A DNA stretch of 64,000 bases from Diploscapter coronatus (Eukaryota; Nematoda; Chromadorea; Rhabditida; Rhabditidae): assembly GCA_964036155.1 (NCBI GenBank), contig OZ038422.1, positions 75,167,201 through 75,231,200 of the forward strand, in the 5' to 3' direction. The translations under genes were made by a program, and so were the position numbers. Shown here one piece after another: positions 13,091 to 24,500 of this stretch (the first letter of the stretch is position 1; every line of letters starts with the position of its first letter). The notes under the pieces are model-generated. The model did no database searches and had not been told where the DNA came from. It saw nothing but the letters and a program-made list of their open reading frames with translations.

Positions 13091-13757
13091 TTCGGAAATA
13101 TCACAACTTTTGCTCACTTACTTGAAAATCAATATCGTCCGCCAATTTCTTTATTTTTATCCAGAACTTTTTTTATTGATTTTCGTAGTGTTTATTGATT
13201 TTTAATGTTTTTTTTTAATAAAGATCGTTATTTCTGATAATTTTAACTGTTATGCATCGTCAACTAGAAGGAGCCAAATCAAACAGATTCCGAGGGTGCT
13301 TTTAGTATCAAAAGCGATATCAGGAGTTTAAGAAAATTCAAAGAAGATGATTCAACAGCGGGCGAGAAAAGTAGAAATTCTTGAATTAAACTTTCTTCGA
13401 AAATTGGTTGTCAGTTTCTTGTTTTGAAAGCAAGAATTTTAGCGTGTTGAAAATTTCGATCCGACCTGATTCAAACCCGATTTTCAATTTGTGCTCAAAA
13501 TAACTTATAATTGCAAGAAAAATTATTAGTGATTCAGAAAAGTATTCTTGTTTATTATCTATGATATTTTTAAAGAAATGCATCAAGCTTATGCTAAATT
13601 CGAAAAGGTAGTATCGATAAGTTTGCTATGTAAAGAATATCTTCATAATTAGTCGCGCGGCGAACCTAGAGGTGTACATTTAAATTCGACTATTGCGCAT
13701 ATTTTGGAAAATATAAACATAAAACGGAGTTAATGGATCATTGATAGAACATATCTA

Positions 13758-14127
13758 GAGTCCCCAAACTCCGCCCATTTGCAGAAATGCGTTTTTGATA
13801 GAAGCGTAGTAATTTGAAGCAGAAAATCTGGAAAGGAAGTACACTTCAAACTCCGAATGTCTCAAAAAAAAACTCAGTCTAGATCGACGATACACCTGAT
13901 AAAATGATTCTGTGCAAAAAGCAGGAAAAAATAGCCGCACACAATCACATAAAAGCAATATTTCGTTTGCGATAATGTGTTCATTTTGGGTGGCGGATTT
14001 TTGCGATTTTTTGATCAGGGAATTTGCTTTATTTTTTCTTCATAAAAGTTCTATTTACAACCCAGATCGTCTTTTATGTGCAAAAATTGATCCAAAAATG
14101 AGATTTGGCATATCCACTTGGGGGTCC
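13758..14127. mobile_element. MITE, 370 bp, TA target duplication
   Basis: Bounded by TA on both sides (13756-13757, 14128-14129). Terminal inverted repeats are GAGTCCCCAAACTCCGCC on the left and, read inward, GGACCCCCAAGTGG on the right. An internal block (tctagatcgacga ... tctgtgcaaaaagcag) is shared with the element at 40958-41344. It abuts the 3' end of the Hsp70-like gene. Confidence 0.7.
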
Positions 14128-15875
14128 TACCTTTAGTTGCTTAGTTGCTCCAAATGCTATGGAATTTTCTGGTGCAATTTTATCGGCATTGTGAATAAAT
14201 GATTTGACATTGGAATTAGTTGGCATATTCGAATTGGAGTTTGATTTGATTTCACTATGCTTATGATTATTTTCATCAACCTTTCTATAAAATTTTGAAG
14301 TTATTGGGCGATCAATACAGATGCTGTCAAACTGGATTGCCAACTAAATTAAAAAATGCTTTTGATTAATTGTATATTGAAACTTCAAGAGTATTGGCAA
14401 CAATAGCAGCTCCATGAGATACGATTTCGTCGGGATTCAAGTCGAGTTTGATTTTATCACTTCCAAATTTCTCAGTCAGAAGTTCTCTAATCCTCGGTAT
14501 TCTGGTTGAACCACCAACGAGAATCTAAAACAGTTTATCTTGTTCTATATGCAATTATTGAATGAATGATTTACAACGTAATTAATATCGTTAGAAGCAA
14601 TTTGTGCAGTGTTTAGAGCTGAATCAACTTGGTGGATCGCCTTAGTAAATAGATCGGAGCATAATCGGTTCAATTGAGATTTTGTCAACGGAACTTTCAA
14701 ATTAACTTCATCATTAATCTCCATCTGAAGTTAGCATTGAATCAATTAAAGATGATATGAAGAACACTTACGAAGATATTTGTTTCTTCAATACTATTTG
14801 ACAAAAACTCTTTCGCTTCTCTGCATTTTGTACGTAACTTTTTAATTAATCTTGGTCTTTGATAGATATCATAACTTGAGCCTTTCTTAAATTCCGTAAG
14901 TGCATATGTCATAATGCGACCGTCAAAATCTTGACCGCCTAAAATATACATCATTTCTGTTTGAAAGAATAGTACATGCCTAAATGAATATCACCGGCCA
15001 CAGCTTTGACGCTGACGTTATTATCAATCATTTCCAGAATGCTTACGTCTAGAGTTCCTAAATTTAGAAAAATGCAGATATAGTTTTATATTAAAACTGA
15101 CCTCCTCCAAAGTCGAAAATCAGCAATTTTGAATCTCCAAGATTGTTTTTCGCATTATAAGCGATTGCAGCAGCGTTAGGCTCATGCAATAATCGTTTTA
15201 ATTCAAGTCCGGCTAATTCAATCGCTTTCTTCGTTGCAGCCTTCTGATTCTCTTGAAATAATGCAGGAATAGTCACGACAACGCCAGTAACTTTTCGATT
15301 TAAATATATCTGAAAATGTGTACAATTAACTTGTTCATTCTTTAATCGAGTCAAATATCATACCTCAGCACGAACTTTTAAATACTTCAATATTTCCGCG
15401 GAGACTTCTTCAGGCTTCAGGAATCGCTCATTTGGAGTTCCCTTATTCAGCACGTATCCAGCGCAGTTCTAAAATTATGAATTTTCATTAAAAAAACATT
15501 GAAATTACATTTCTTGTATCGACTTTGAATGTCCAGAGTTGACGAGCTTCAGCATTCGGTAAATTATTCAGAAATTCCCAACCAATCAACCGTTTCGAAT
15601 CTTCAAGCTATGCATTTTTGTGATAGTGATCATTCTAATTTACCATATAGGATATTCGACATGTCAGTGGCAGCATCCAAAGCATGATTTCCAATCAAAA
15701 TCTCGGTACTATATGCGACAACTGAAGGGACAATATTCTTTCCTAAAATTATCACACCCTCTCAAAATTATGGCATTTTCATACCATCATCATGGTGAAT
15801 AGCCTTAGGTTTGCCGTTTTCAATAACCGAAACACAACAATATGTCGTCCCCAAGTCGATCCCGATGTAGACCAT
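14074..15875 (-). CDS. Truncated Hsp70-like protein (nucleotide-binding domain only)
   Basis: Starts at 15875 with [20 protein letters not shown], the Hsp70 phosphate-1 motif. About nine exons with ~36-45 nt introns carry the rest of the ATPase domain: [93 protein letters not shown]. The peptide-binding domain is absent. After the NBD, reading straight on stops after VSIYN. With a 40-nt intron removed, a low-complexity tail follows ([20 protein letters not shown]) and the frame stops at 14074, inside the adjacent MITE, with AATAAA shortly beyond (~14035). It may bind nucleotide but is unlikely to be a canonical chaperone. Family clear, 3' end uncertain. Confidence 0.8.
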
Positions 15876-16677
15876 TACGAGCTAGAATCTATCAGAATCG
15901 AGTAATTTTATGTGAGATAAAATCAGAAATGTACGACAACTATATCGATTGATAGAGAAGTTATTTGATAAGAAAAGGAATGCTTGCGAATAGTTTGTTT
16001 AAAAGTGACTCTTTGAATGATTCGAGTATCGGTAGGCAGTAGAAAAATCGATATCCCAAAAAGAGACCCAGATAAGGTAATCGAGAGTGTTGAATCGACT
16101 GAAACACAGGTTTCAGCCCGATTTGCATGCGTTTTGCGCCTGTACTATTAAAAAAAACACGGAAAAACGTGATTTTTCTAACTTTCTTATTGGAATATTT
16201 TTCCGGACAAATGATACACCGTTAGCTTCACCTCATCGAACTGAATACGAATATGCAAAATGTTCACTTTATGTTATAATTATAGCGTAAAAACCGATTT
16301 TATGCGCCAGCTTCATAAATAGCCTCGCCCACTTTTGAGGGCGGAACAAAATAGACTCGGTTTTTTCATTAGGACCTAAGGACATATCCATCATGTAAGT
16401 TTGGTTCGAATCTGTGGAACTTTTGCCATTGTCCGGGCCCTCTTTGATTTTAATTGAGTTCATTCGTGGAACGTCTCTTAACTGACAAGCCGTGTTTAGG
16501 AATCGATTTTTAATCTGATAAAAATTATGAAGCATCAATTCAGTAGTTCCATTCTCCTTTCTTCAATGATCAATTTCAAACTCATTAATTGCAGACTTTC
16601 TCATTCAATCAATACTCTTCTATACTATTTCCACTTTAAAATAATACTATGGTGACTTTTTAGGTCCCTTAACAAAG
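15876..16677. other. AT-rich spacer between divergent Hsp70-like and F-box/kelch genes
   Basis: Shared upstream region of the minus-strand Hsp70-like gene and the plus-strand F-box/kelch gene. A minus-strand ORF at 16538-16269 has no recognisable domain. Nothing else can be supported. Confidence 0.4.
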
Positions 16678-17950
16678 ATGCTAGCCAATTTACCAGTCGA
16701 AATTATATTGTTGATCTGCCAATATCCCGAATTCAAAGACCTAGGACGATTGGCCTGGGCTAACAAGCGAATGATGCAAATAATCAAGAAATATCTGCCG
16801 ATATTACTCAAGGGGAAAATTTTATTCTATCGTAAGAATTTATATTGGGAGCTAAGTAAGAGACTTTGAAACGATTCGTAATATTTTAGTTTTTTATCGA
16901 AATAACGATAAACGTGAGGGAAGAATATGTTTGTTCGATTCATTCACCTGCTTAGTAGAAGGGATTGCAAAATTTCACAATGATTATGTGTCATATGAAG
17001 TAACAACTACACAGAATAAAGTAAATTCTTATGCTTGTTATTTTGAATAATTTCTTAGATTTAAGATTTTTGCAATTAACTACTATGAAAAGTCATTTGA
17101 AATATATGACTTGAATACTCGACAAATTTCGAGAGGTCTGCTCAACAAACTCATGAATGATCGACTCAAAGAATTTTATAGGTCCAGATCCTCCTGAATG
17201 GCGTAGGGGTGCATCTGTGGCTTATTTCAAAGGCAAATTGTATTATTTGGGTGGAGAGGATCCTAGAACATGGAAATATACGGATCGAGTTGATGTAAGG
17301 AGATCGAATGAAAGTCCATTAAATAATTTATTCAGATTTTAATAGATGGACAATGGCAAACAGGACCTGCTTTTCCTCTTCCAATTGTAGAGGCTCAAAC
17401 AATAACATGCGATGGAATTTTATACGGTCACATTATAGCATATTCATTATTATAATTGTGGATATTCAGTTATTGATGAGAAATGGAATAATAAAAAAAT
17501 ATATCGATTATCAGACGATGAACGGGAATGGATTGAAATTGAAGAGATTCGAGGAATGCAAATTCATTTCGGAATTGCATCTCTAAATGGAAAAATTTAT
17601 ATAACTGGAGGAACAGGGTCGTTAATTTTGCATAATAAATAGCGTATCATATATTTAGTGATCATGATATATTAAAATCCTGTCTGTGTTTCGATCCCTC
17701 AGCTCCAGTTGGCAGTCGAATTTCTCGAATCGCTGATATGAATTATGTAAGAAGTAATCATTCACTTGTTGCAGCTAACGGGAAATTGTATGCAATTGGA
17801 GGGTGAGTTGAAATTTTGCATATCTTCATACGAAGTATTTGTTAACTTAGATATCACGAATTTTCATGTGTAATTTTTTGTAATTCAATCGAGGAATACG
17901 ACCCACAAACGAATGGATGGCGTAAAGTCAGAAAAATTAACATAAAATAA
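16678..17950 (+). CDS. F-box/kelch-repeat protein, 316 aa
   Basis: Eight exons (16678-16831, 16890-17020, 17066-17135, 17182-17294, 17336-17426, 17470-17617, 17659-17802, 17851-17950) join in frame. Exon 1 encodes an F-box-like domain (LPVEIILLICQYPEFKDLGR, LAWANKRMMQII), expected to bind Skp1 in an SCF ubiquitin ligase. The rest is a kelch propeller like the module in the minus-strand gene 4 kb away: ASVAYFKGKLYYLGG, YRLSDDEREWIEIEEI, IASLNGKIYITGG, SLVAANGKLYAIGG, EEYDPQTNGWRKV. No frame breaks. The exon 3 acceptor is the AAG at 17063-17065; the earlier TTAG would give an immediate stop. It lies in the right inverted arm; the F-box exon lies at or just beyond the arm's inner edge, and no counterpart was found in the left arm. 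Confidence 0.85.
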
Positions 17951-18282
17951 AGCTTGATTATAATAATCTCAGATTTCATACAGAAATTTTCTCCAATAAA
18001 ATGTGAAATAATAATTTAATCTCAATGCACATGATACAGATAACTCGGAGACATTCAAAAGTACCGAGGGATAATTGCAATTGAAATAAATATTCTTTTA
18101 ATCAGGGTTGTACGAACTGAACTCCGAACTGTCTGGGAGTTTAACTCAGTTCAAGTTCGATTTTTTCAAATTTCAGACAGCTCTGGATAATATGGAATGA
18201 ACGTTCACAAGAAAGGGTCCGGGGTACTTTTGCAATTGTCCGGACCCCTTTAACAGTTATTCGTGGAATGACTCTTAATACT
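16825..18282. repeat. Right arm of the ~1.45-kb inverted duplication
   Basis: Reverse complement of 10226-11700 (see left arm). It covers kelch exons 2-8, the 3' flank and the conserved outer segment 18060-18282. Confidence 0.85.
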
Positions 18283-18527
18283 ATTTCGATAAACAGTTTC
18301 TTTCTTCGACCGTTTATACATCGTTAAAAATCGAGGACGCAAGAATATTTTCCTACTTACAATAGGTAAAAGCTCATAGGAAAAAGTTAAAAATTGAAAT
18401 AAAAAGTCTTCTAGGAGTAATCAGACACGTAGAAGTCGAAATGGTTTGATAGACTTCAAAAATGAACGAAATTTACTTTGTCTCATCATCTTTAGATCTA
18501 CTGAAATAAAATTAGCATTTGAATGAG

Positions 18528-20182
18528 ATGAAGAGAAAATGGTTGTGGAAGGGAGATCCTCATTTCCACTGGGATGTGATGCGACGAGCAGCCGGCCAAT
18601 TGACACAGAATTTGATGGGAAATGCATCGCGACAATCACACAGACAGAGGCACAGAACTGACAGTTTGAGTGGGCCATGGAAATGATGAGGTCATGAAGA
18701 AAGGAAGAGAAGAATTGTAGCATCGAACTCGACTGACCTGTCTTCCTGTTCCACTGACAATGACAATCTACACAGTGCCCACACACCTGTTCATCATTTC
18801 CGACTCCCAAATGAGTCCAAACTGAGCACCACGTATAGGATCCATGGGATGTTAGACAGGGGTGTGCGAAGTTCCGATTTCAATTCCGAATTTTTCAAAA
18901 TCCAACTTCCACACACCCTGATGCTAGGGTAGATTGGTCAACTCCTTTGCAGTTCATCCACAAATTCATCGTACTCAACAATTTCGACGCAGAGTTCGAG
19001 TTTGTGGTCGGACATACAGAGTGAGGATGATACTGGCTCGTTGGGTTCATTGGATTCGACCGACAGTGCTTTGTCATCGAGAAGTAGAGGAAGAAGCCGA
19101 GCGAGAAGGCAATGGGAGAGATCGCAGCGGACTGACAGCAGTGCTTCCGATGACAGATCGAGGAGAACAAGCCGAAGCAGATCGATGTCCAGATTTGGGG
19201 GCAGAGACAGAAGTCGAAGTGCCCCGCCAACCATACAACCAACTGTCATTCTTAGCCCTTCCAATGTATGTCCGACTGTGCCATGCGATCTCGCAGTCAT
19301 TCATTCATTCATGCTATGCACATTGCAGAGAGCGGACGAACTCGAGATCGATGAAGACATTCAGAGTTTGATGGACAGATTCGTCCATAACATGCAGAAG
19401 GCCTCGCTACGCAACAGGGAGTGGAATACTAGGTTCCCGCCAAACACAATCATTGTGAGTTGGCTAACTATAATACAAGACAGCATGAATCACAATTCTC
19501 CAGGTCTATACGGACGGCTCCATGGTCGACAACTATCACCTGTCTGGAATCGGCATTTTCCACGCCCCCTATTCCAAGCTGAACAAGTCTCAACGCATTC
19601 TGGGAGCCGAGCACAACAGCGGACTGGCCGAGCTCGTGGCTGCCAGGGAGGCGCTCAGAGACATTCTCGGATTCGAGGGATTCCACGGCCAGAGAGTCAT
19701 CGTCCGATCGGACTACCTGGGACTCATCGATGCGATGCAGTCGTCCGCTTATGAAGGGAGGTTGGGAGCATCACAATGAACATCGTCCATACGCAATTGC
19801 AGAGTGTTTCCAGATTCGCCGCTGTGGTGAACGAGATCAAGCGAATGTGCGAGAGGAGCTTCCCGGCAGGAGTGACATTCGAACACGTGTACGCGCATTC
19901 TGAGAATGTGGGCAATGAACTAGCTGACAGACTGGCCAGAGTGGCCACGAGGAGGGACAGAAGCAGATCCAGGAGCAGAGTCAGGGTTGGAGCCGTTCAG
20001 CCACAGAGATCGGCCAGCGCTAACAGAAGTAAACTGATCTTTATGCAATAATTCATTGATTGGTTGATTGACTGATTGCAGCCCGTCAAATGAATCGACA
20101 ACGCTCTCGCTCGAACGACCCCCAGTTCATTCGAAGACACAGCGCCTCCGTCGGATGCACAAATCGCAACCCTCTTCCTTAG
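18528..20182 (+). CDS. RNase H-domain protein with RS-rich flanks, 421 aa
   Basis: Seven exons (18528-18669, 18721-18832, 18953-19265, 19329-19454, 19504-19760, 19814-20028, 20082-20182) join in frame. The first intron could instead begin at 18664. Residues ~210-360 form an RNase HI fold with all acidic positions visible: D in VYTDGSMVDNYHLSGIGIF, E in NSGLAELVAAREAL, D in VIVRSDYLGLIDAM, and H/D in VYAHSENVGNELADRLA. The enzyme class cuts RNA in RNA/DNA hybrids. Upstream is a serine-rich stretch, then an arginine/serine domain (SRSRGRSRARRQW, SRRTSRSRSMSRFGGRDRSR). After the catalytic domain comes a second RS stretch (RRDRSRSRSRVRVGA). RS tracts are typical of splicing factors and suggest nuclear localisation; I know of no standard RNase H1 with this layout. 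No hybrid-binding domain was seen at the N-terminus. Confidence 0.85.
18857..18920. mobile_element. 64-bp hairpin element in RNase H intron 2
   Basis: Near-perfect palindromic ends CAGGGGTGTGCGAAGTT and AACTTCCACACACCCTG surround a short AT core (ttccgatttcaattccgaat, then tttttcaaaatcc). The core resembles the small element at 59616-59673. Confidence 0.6.
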
Positions 20183-20308
20183 TCAATTTACACAGACAAT
20201 AGATCTCCAAATCTACACAATCAACAACAAATTCATCAGCGACTCGTAACAATAAATTGCAATGAATGGACTTGTTTATTCCTGCAAATAAATAAAAAAG
20301 GACATTGT

Positions 20309-20804
20309 TCAGAGCTTAGATTTGAGCATCGAGGGGTCGAGAATGGTCTTCAGTTTCATGGCCTTCGTGATGTTTCCTTTCAACTTCATCTTCCCTTGCA
20401 TGAAGGCCTATAGGAAGAAAAGATATTATTTCTGGGATTCCATTGAACTCTAACCTGATCAGGCTTCATCTTGCCCTGTGCAATCTTCATGAAATCGTCG
20501 TCTTTAATGTTGATCTCGACTTCGACTTCCCTGTCCTCATTCCCCACATAAGCCGGATCGCTCTAAATCATCAAATGAAGGGTATTTTTTTTTTAAATAG
20601 ACTATTCTGAACCTTTGTATCGACAGTCCACTTCTTGACGGTGCCATCAGAAGCAGTGACAGTGATTCTGAACGCAGTGCTGACTTTCTTCACCAACTCC
20701 TTCTCCTGCAATTCGTTCGTTTAGTCGATAAATAGCCTTTCAGAGGTCACCGTATTGATTCGCTCCTTGATTTCGTCGAAAACCGCATCAGATTTGAAAG
20801 TCAT
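20309..20804 (-). CDS. SCP2 sterol-carrier-domain protein, 117 aa
   Basis: Four exons (20804-20751, 20705-20613, 20562-20455, 20407-20309) encode a stand-alone SCP2 fold, which binds sterols, fatty acids and acyl-CoAs. Family features: helix KSDAVFDEIKERINT, strand VKKWTVDTK, INIKDDDFMKIAQGKMKPDQ, AFMQGKMKLKGNITKAMKL. The length matches the SCP2 domain alone, as in small invertebrate SCP2-like proteins. It ends SKL (PSMLKSKL), a canonical peroxisomal targeting signal 1, so import into peroxisomes is expected. Confidence 0.92.
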
Positions 20805-21572
20805 TTTGTATGCTGAAATTGAATATGCAGAATTTGATGGAAACAGGAACTAATTGTAAATGAATAACTGAATGAGTCTATGAATGGAGTGCTGAGCCTG
20901 AATGTGAATGGAATGGCTTATCAGCCGCAGCTAAAAGAATATAAGACCTCTATGCATTCAGCAATCAATCACTGTTTTGGAATGATCGCTACACTCACTA
21001 GACTACACCATTCTCATTCTCCTTTCGTTTGAGTAGACTTTTCTAGGTGATCGGTACATTAAAAAATCTTTATTTTCTCCAACAAAATATACAAGAATTT
21101 TCATATTCACTGACAGATACAAGGAATCATGGCTTGTAGCTCGAAGAAAAATACATGTACTTTGTGTGAAGGCTAATACACAAATAAATAGATTTTTTGC
21201 AGATATTCAATTGCTGACTGCATAATTGAATAATTGAATCTGCACACATTCAGAGAAGTACATAGTACATACAGACAAACTTATCCGATGTATGAATTGC
21301 ACATCAGATAGCTAAGAAAGAACAACTGAAGGAATCACAGATAAGTAACAAATTGACGATAAGAATTAGAGCAATTTGGAAGAAGGGAAGACATTGGTGT
21401 GGCCCGAATATGCGAAGGAAGATTTTGGGAGAAGAAGTGGAATGGAATGATACAATGATTGTGTGTGTGTGTGTGATTGGTGTGATTAGGCATGAAGCAC
21501 TGAAGAGGACAAGTGGCGTTGAGCGAGAAGTCGAGTGCAACCTGCTTTTTGCCTGCAAAGCGACAACGGTAA
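20805..21572. other. Intergenic, no gene recognised
   Basis: Promoter side of the SCP2 gene and 3' flank of the metallo-beta-lactamase gene. AT-rich, with a short TG run at ~21461-21473. Nothing further is supported. Confidence 0.4.
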
Positions 21573-24500
21573 TTACGAAGACCAGCGTTGTTTCTCATAC
21601 CTGTAGTGAGGCAGAACTCTGAATGGTTGTCCGTGTCCGGGTACGATCCAATCGGCCATGCAGATGATCAGATTTGCGTTCTGTCGCTTGATGGCTGCGT
21701 CCCACACGCCTTCCTCAGCCATCACATCTCTCTGCAATTCCTCATCATCATTAACCCGTCGTCTATGAATAGTCAATCTGTCCACCTTTTCGCTGATCAT
21801 TTGTTCACTGGGAATGAGGTCTCCCACGATGGCCATGCTTCCATATCCAGCCACGTTGTGAATGAGTACAGTCAGGTCGTGCTGAGTGTGGCCGGGCGTC
21901 TTCCAGACTTCCACATTGGGGGAGAGTTTTCGATATGGTCTCTGCAATTAATATCCACTCTTCGTATCTTCTCTTTCTTGAGTTGCCAACCTCCTTCAAC
22001 TCGGTGGGAGTGACATGTCTGCCGATGTATTCCATCGAATGGAAGAGAATTGGTTTCTGAGCGAAGAAGTTCATGTTTCCCATGTGATTTGGGTGGGCAT
22101 TCGTGATGACCACAGTGTTTACGTCTTCCAAACTGACTCCCTCTTTCGACAGGCCTAAAAGTCGCTTATTGAAGGTATTGAAAAACTGGTCTTCACCTGA
22201 AAATATGATATGATAGAGAAATGATATGTTAGTGATTGGTTAGACTTTAGAAACCCCATTCTTCTTGCGTTCATTCAAGAGTCGCAGAGTCTGTTCACAG
22301 ATCCTTTCGAGTTCCTTCTCTCTGACTTTCTTGTAGCAGTCAATCATCAGAATCAACAGCCATGTGTGTACAATGCACAGGGCTGCAGAGGCGGCCAGCA
22401 GCACGACACTCCCCATGCGGATCTCCTTGGCACGGGATGTGAAGTCCGCATTGAAGGCCACTCCCAGAATCTTGCCAAGTCGGGGAGACTCGAATGAAAG
22501 GAAGAACGAGAGGAACACGGTCACAGATGCACACAGCACTATGGTTGTGGCCTTGAGGACGAGTTTGGGAACGATCCAGGAACTGAGTTGGGATGACAGA
22601 CCGTGGCACGAGCACAGAATGCAGATGATGTGGAGGACATACAGGACTGAGGCACAGGACATCGTCGACGTGGCCACGGGATTCCAGCCATGCTGAATGA
22701 GCAGCTGCACTGCTTTGCCAAATACGAAGGTCAGGAAGAGGAAATCGAAGAAACAAATGAAATAGCCAATAGTTTTGGGGGAGATTACACTACAGTTGGC
22801 CTCGGGCAGATTCAGGTCGACCAGCTGCATTCCGAGTAGCTTTGAATGCGGAATGGCGAGTGCCCTGAGAATGAATGTCTTCAGCCCCAATTCCATTTCC
22901 TTTCTTGTGCTTCCAAATTCGTCTCTTTATGATTCAATTTGATTGTCGGCTTTCGAAGAGCACATGGAGGGGATGAAGAGAGGGAGAAGGCTGCCCTTCA
23001 CGCAAAGTGGAATGAACTCTGCATGCATGAGAATGAAGGAAGGGTAAGTGAGTTGGCAATGAATGGGTTAGTAGAGGAAATGATTGTTTATGCAGAACGT
23101 CCAAGACATCGAATGACTGACTGTGCAGAAGGCGCTCAGTGTCGCTGGCAGAGCCTGTGTCGACGAGGATGACGTGTCCATTGTCGTTGAGAAGGGTGAT
23201 CGCGCCAACTGCTTCCATTTGTCCGTCCTAAAAGCATGGCAAATCTTTGCATAACTTTTGGATGCATTGCTCACTTTCAACGGTCTAACACTTCCCGCCT
23301 GCAGCACGGACACGTTCACTCTATTCTTGGGCGCAGAAGTTGTCCAGAGCTTTCCCCACGGGTTCTCCTTTTCCTGTGTGGTCGTCTCGACGGTCTCCGG
23401 AGCATAAGTCGATGGGGCTGCAGTTGGCTGTGGCGACGGCACACTTAATCATCGCATAAACATTGCATCATTCCTTTTAGACATACGTGATCTCCTTGCT
23501 GACAGCTGGTCGATTAGGCATAGTCGGCCAGCCAGTTCTGTCCTTGATGTACCAAGGAGTCTTCCTCGTCGTTGATTGAAGTCCAGCCTGTTTCCATGTG
23601 TCGCCAGGTCGGGGAGTCACTGTATTCCAACTGAATGACGAGACTCGATTTCCAGGGGACACTGTAATAATCATAACTCTTTAGATACGCACTAATATGA
23701 AGATGTAAACCTGCAGGTCTGTTAGGAGCAACATGCGGTTTGCCTTGGTCCCTGCAGCAGATGGATCTGCCCAGAACAGAGGATTGATCACAGAGATAAT
23801 CCACAGGACAGTCCCCGATGGAGGAGGGCCTGCAGAAGGCATAGCCGTTGTTCAGAATCAGGGGCTCGGCAGCGAATGGACAAACTGAATGATTGGTTGT
23901 TCGGGTTGTTTGGATTGCATTGCATGATTGCATCGCTTTATTGTCGAGTTCGAGTTTCAGTTTCTATCTTCTCACTGCGCTTTGTGAGAGCTGCAGAAGT
24001 GCGAATGTAGTGACTAGGGAGCGTTTGGATGACACGTTTTGTCAACACAAATGTGAGGTTGAAGAAGCTGAGGGAGAGAGGGAGGAGATGAATGAATTGA
24101 GCATTGCAGACTGGAGACAGGTGAAAGATAGAGAGAAAAGAGAAGGAAGGACGAGACTGAACTGCCAAATATGCGAAGAAGCGAGCTTCTACAGGCTGCA
24201 AGGCTGAGCAGAACAAATTTGTATAGCTCAGAAAAGAGAAAAGAGGGGATGGAGGAGGCGAGAAGCTGAGGCGTGAACATTGCAATTGACGAGTTGACTG
24301 CACATACAGACATATCCAAATACAGACGGACGGACGGACTGAATGAACCTAGAAGAATTCACACATTCAACACAAGCAAGATGTAACTATAGGCATAAAC
24401 ATATATACTCGAATTTACTTGAGACCCAGCCAGAAACAGAAGCAGCATTTTGTTGCAGCTACAAATGTTTGTTTGTGTGTTTGGATAAGCGAAAGATGGA

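Noticed and set aside
13386..13586. 66-codon minus ORF between Hsp70 relic and MITE
   Set aside because: AT-rich, no splice signals fitting the neighbours, no recognisable motif.
16269..16538. 89-codon minus ORF upstream of the F-box/kelch gene
   Set aside because: Weak resemblance in layout to the Hsp70-like tail only; no shared DNA or motif.
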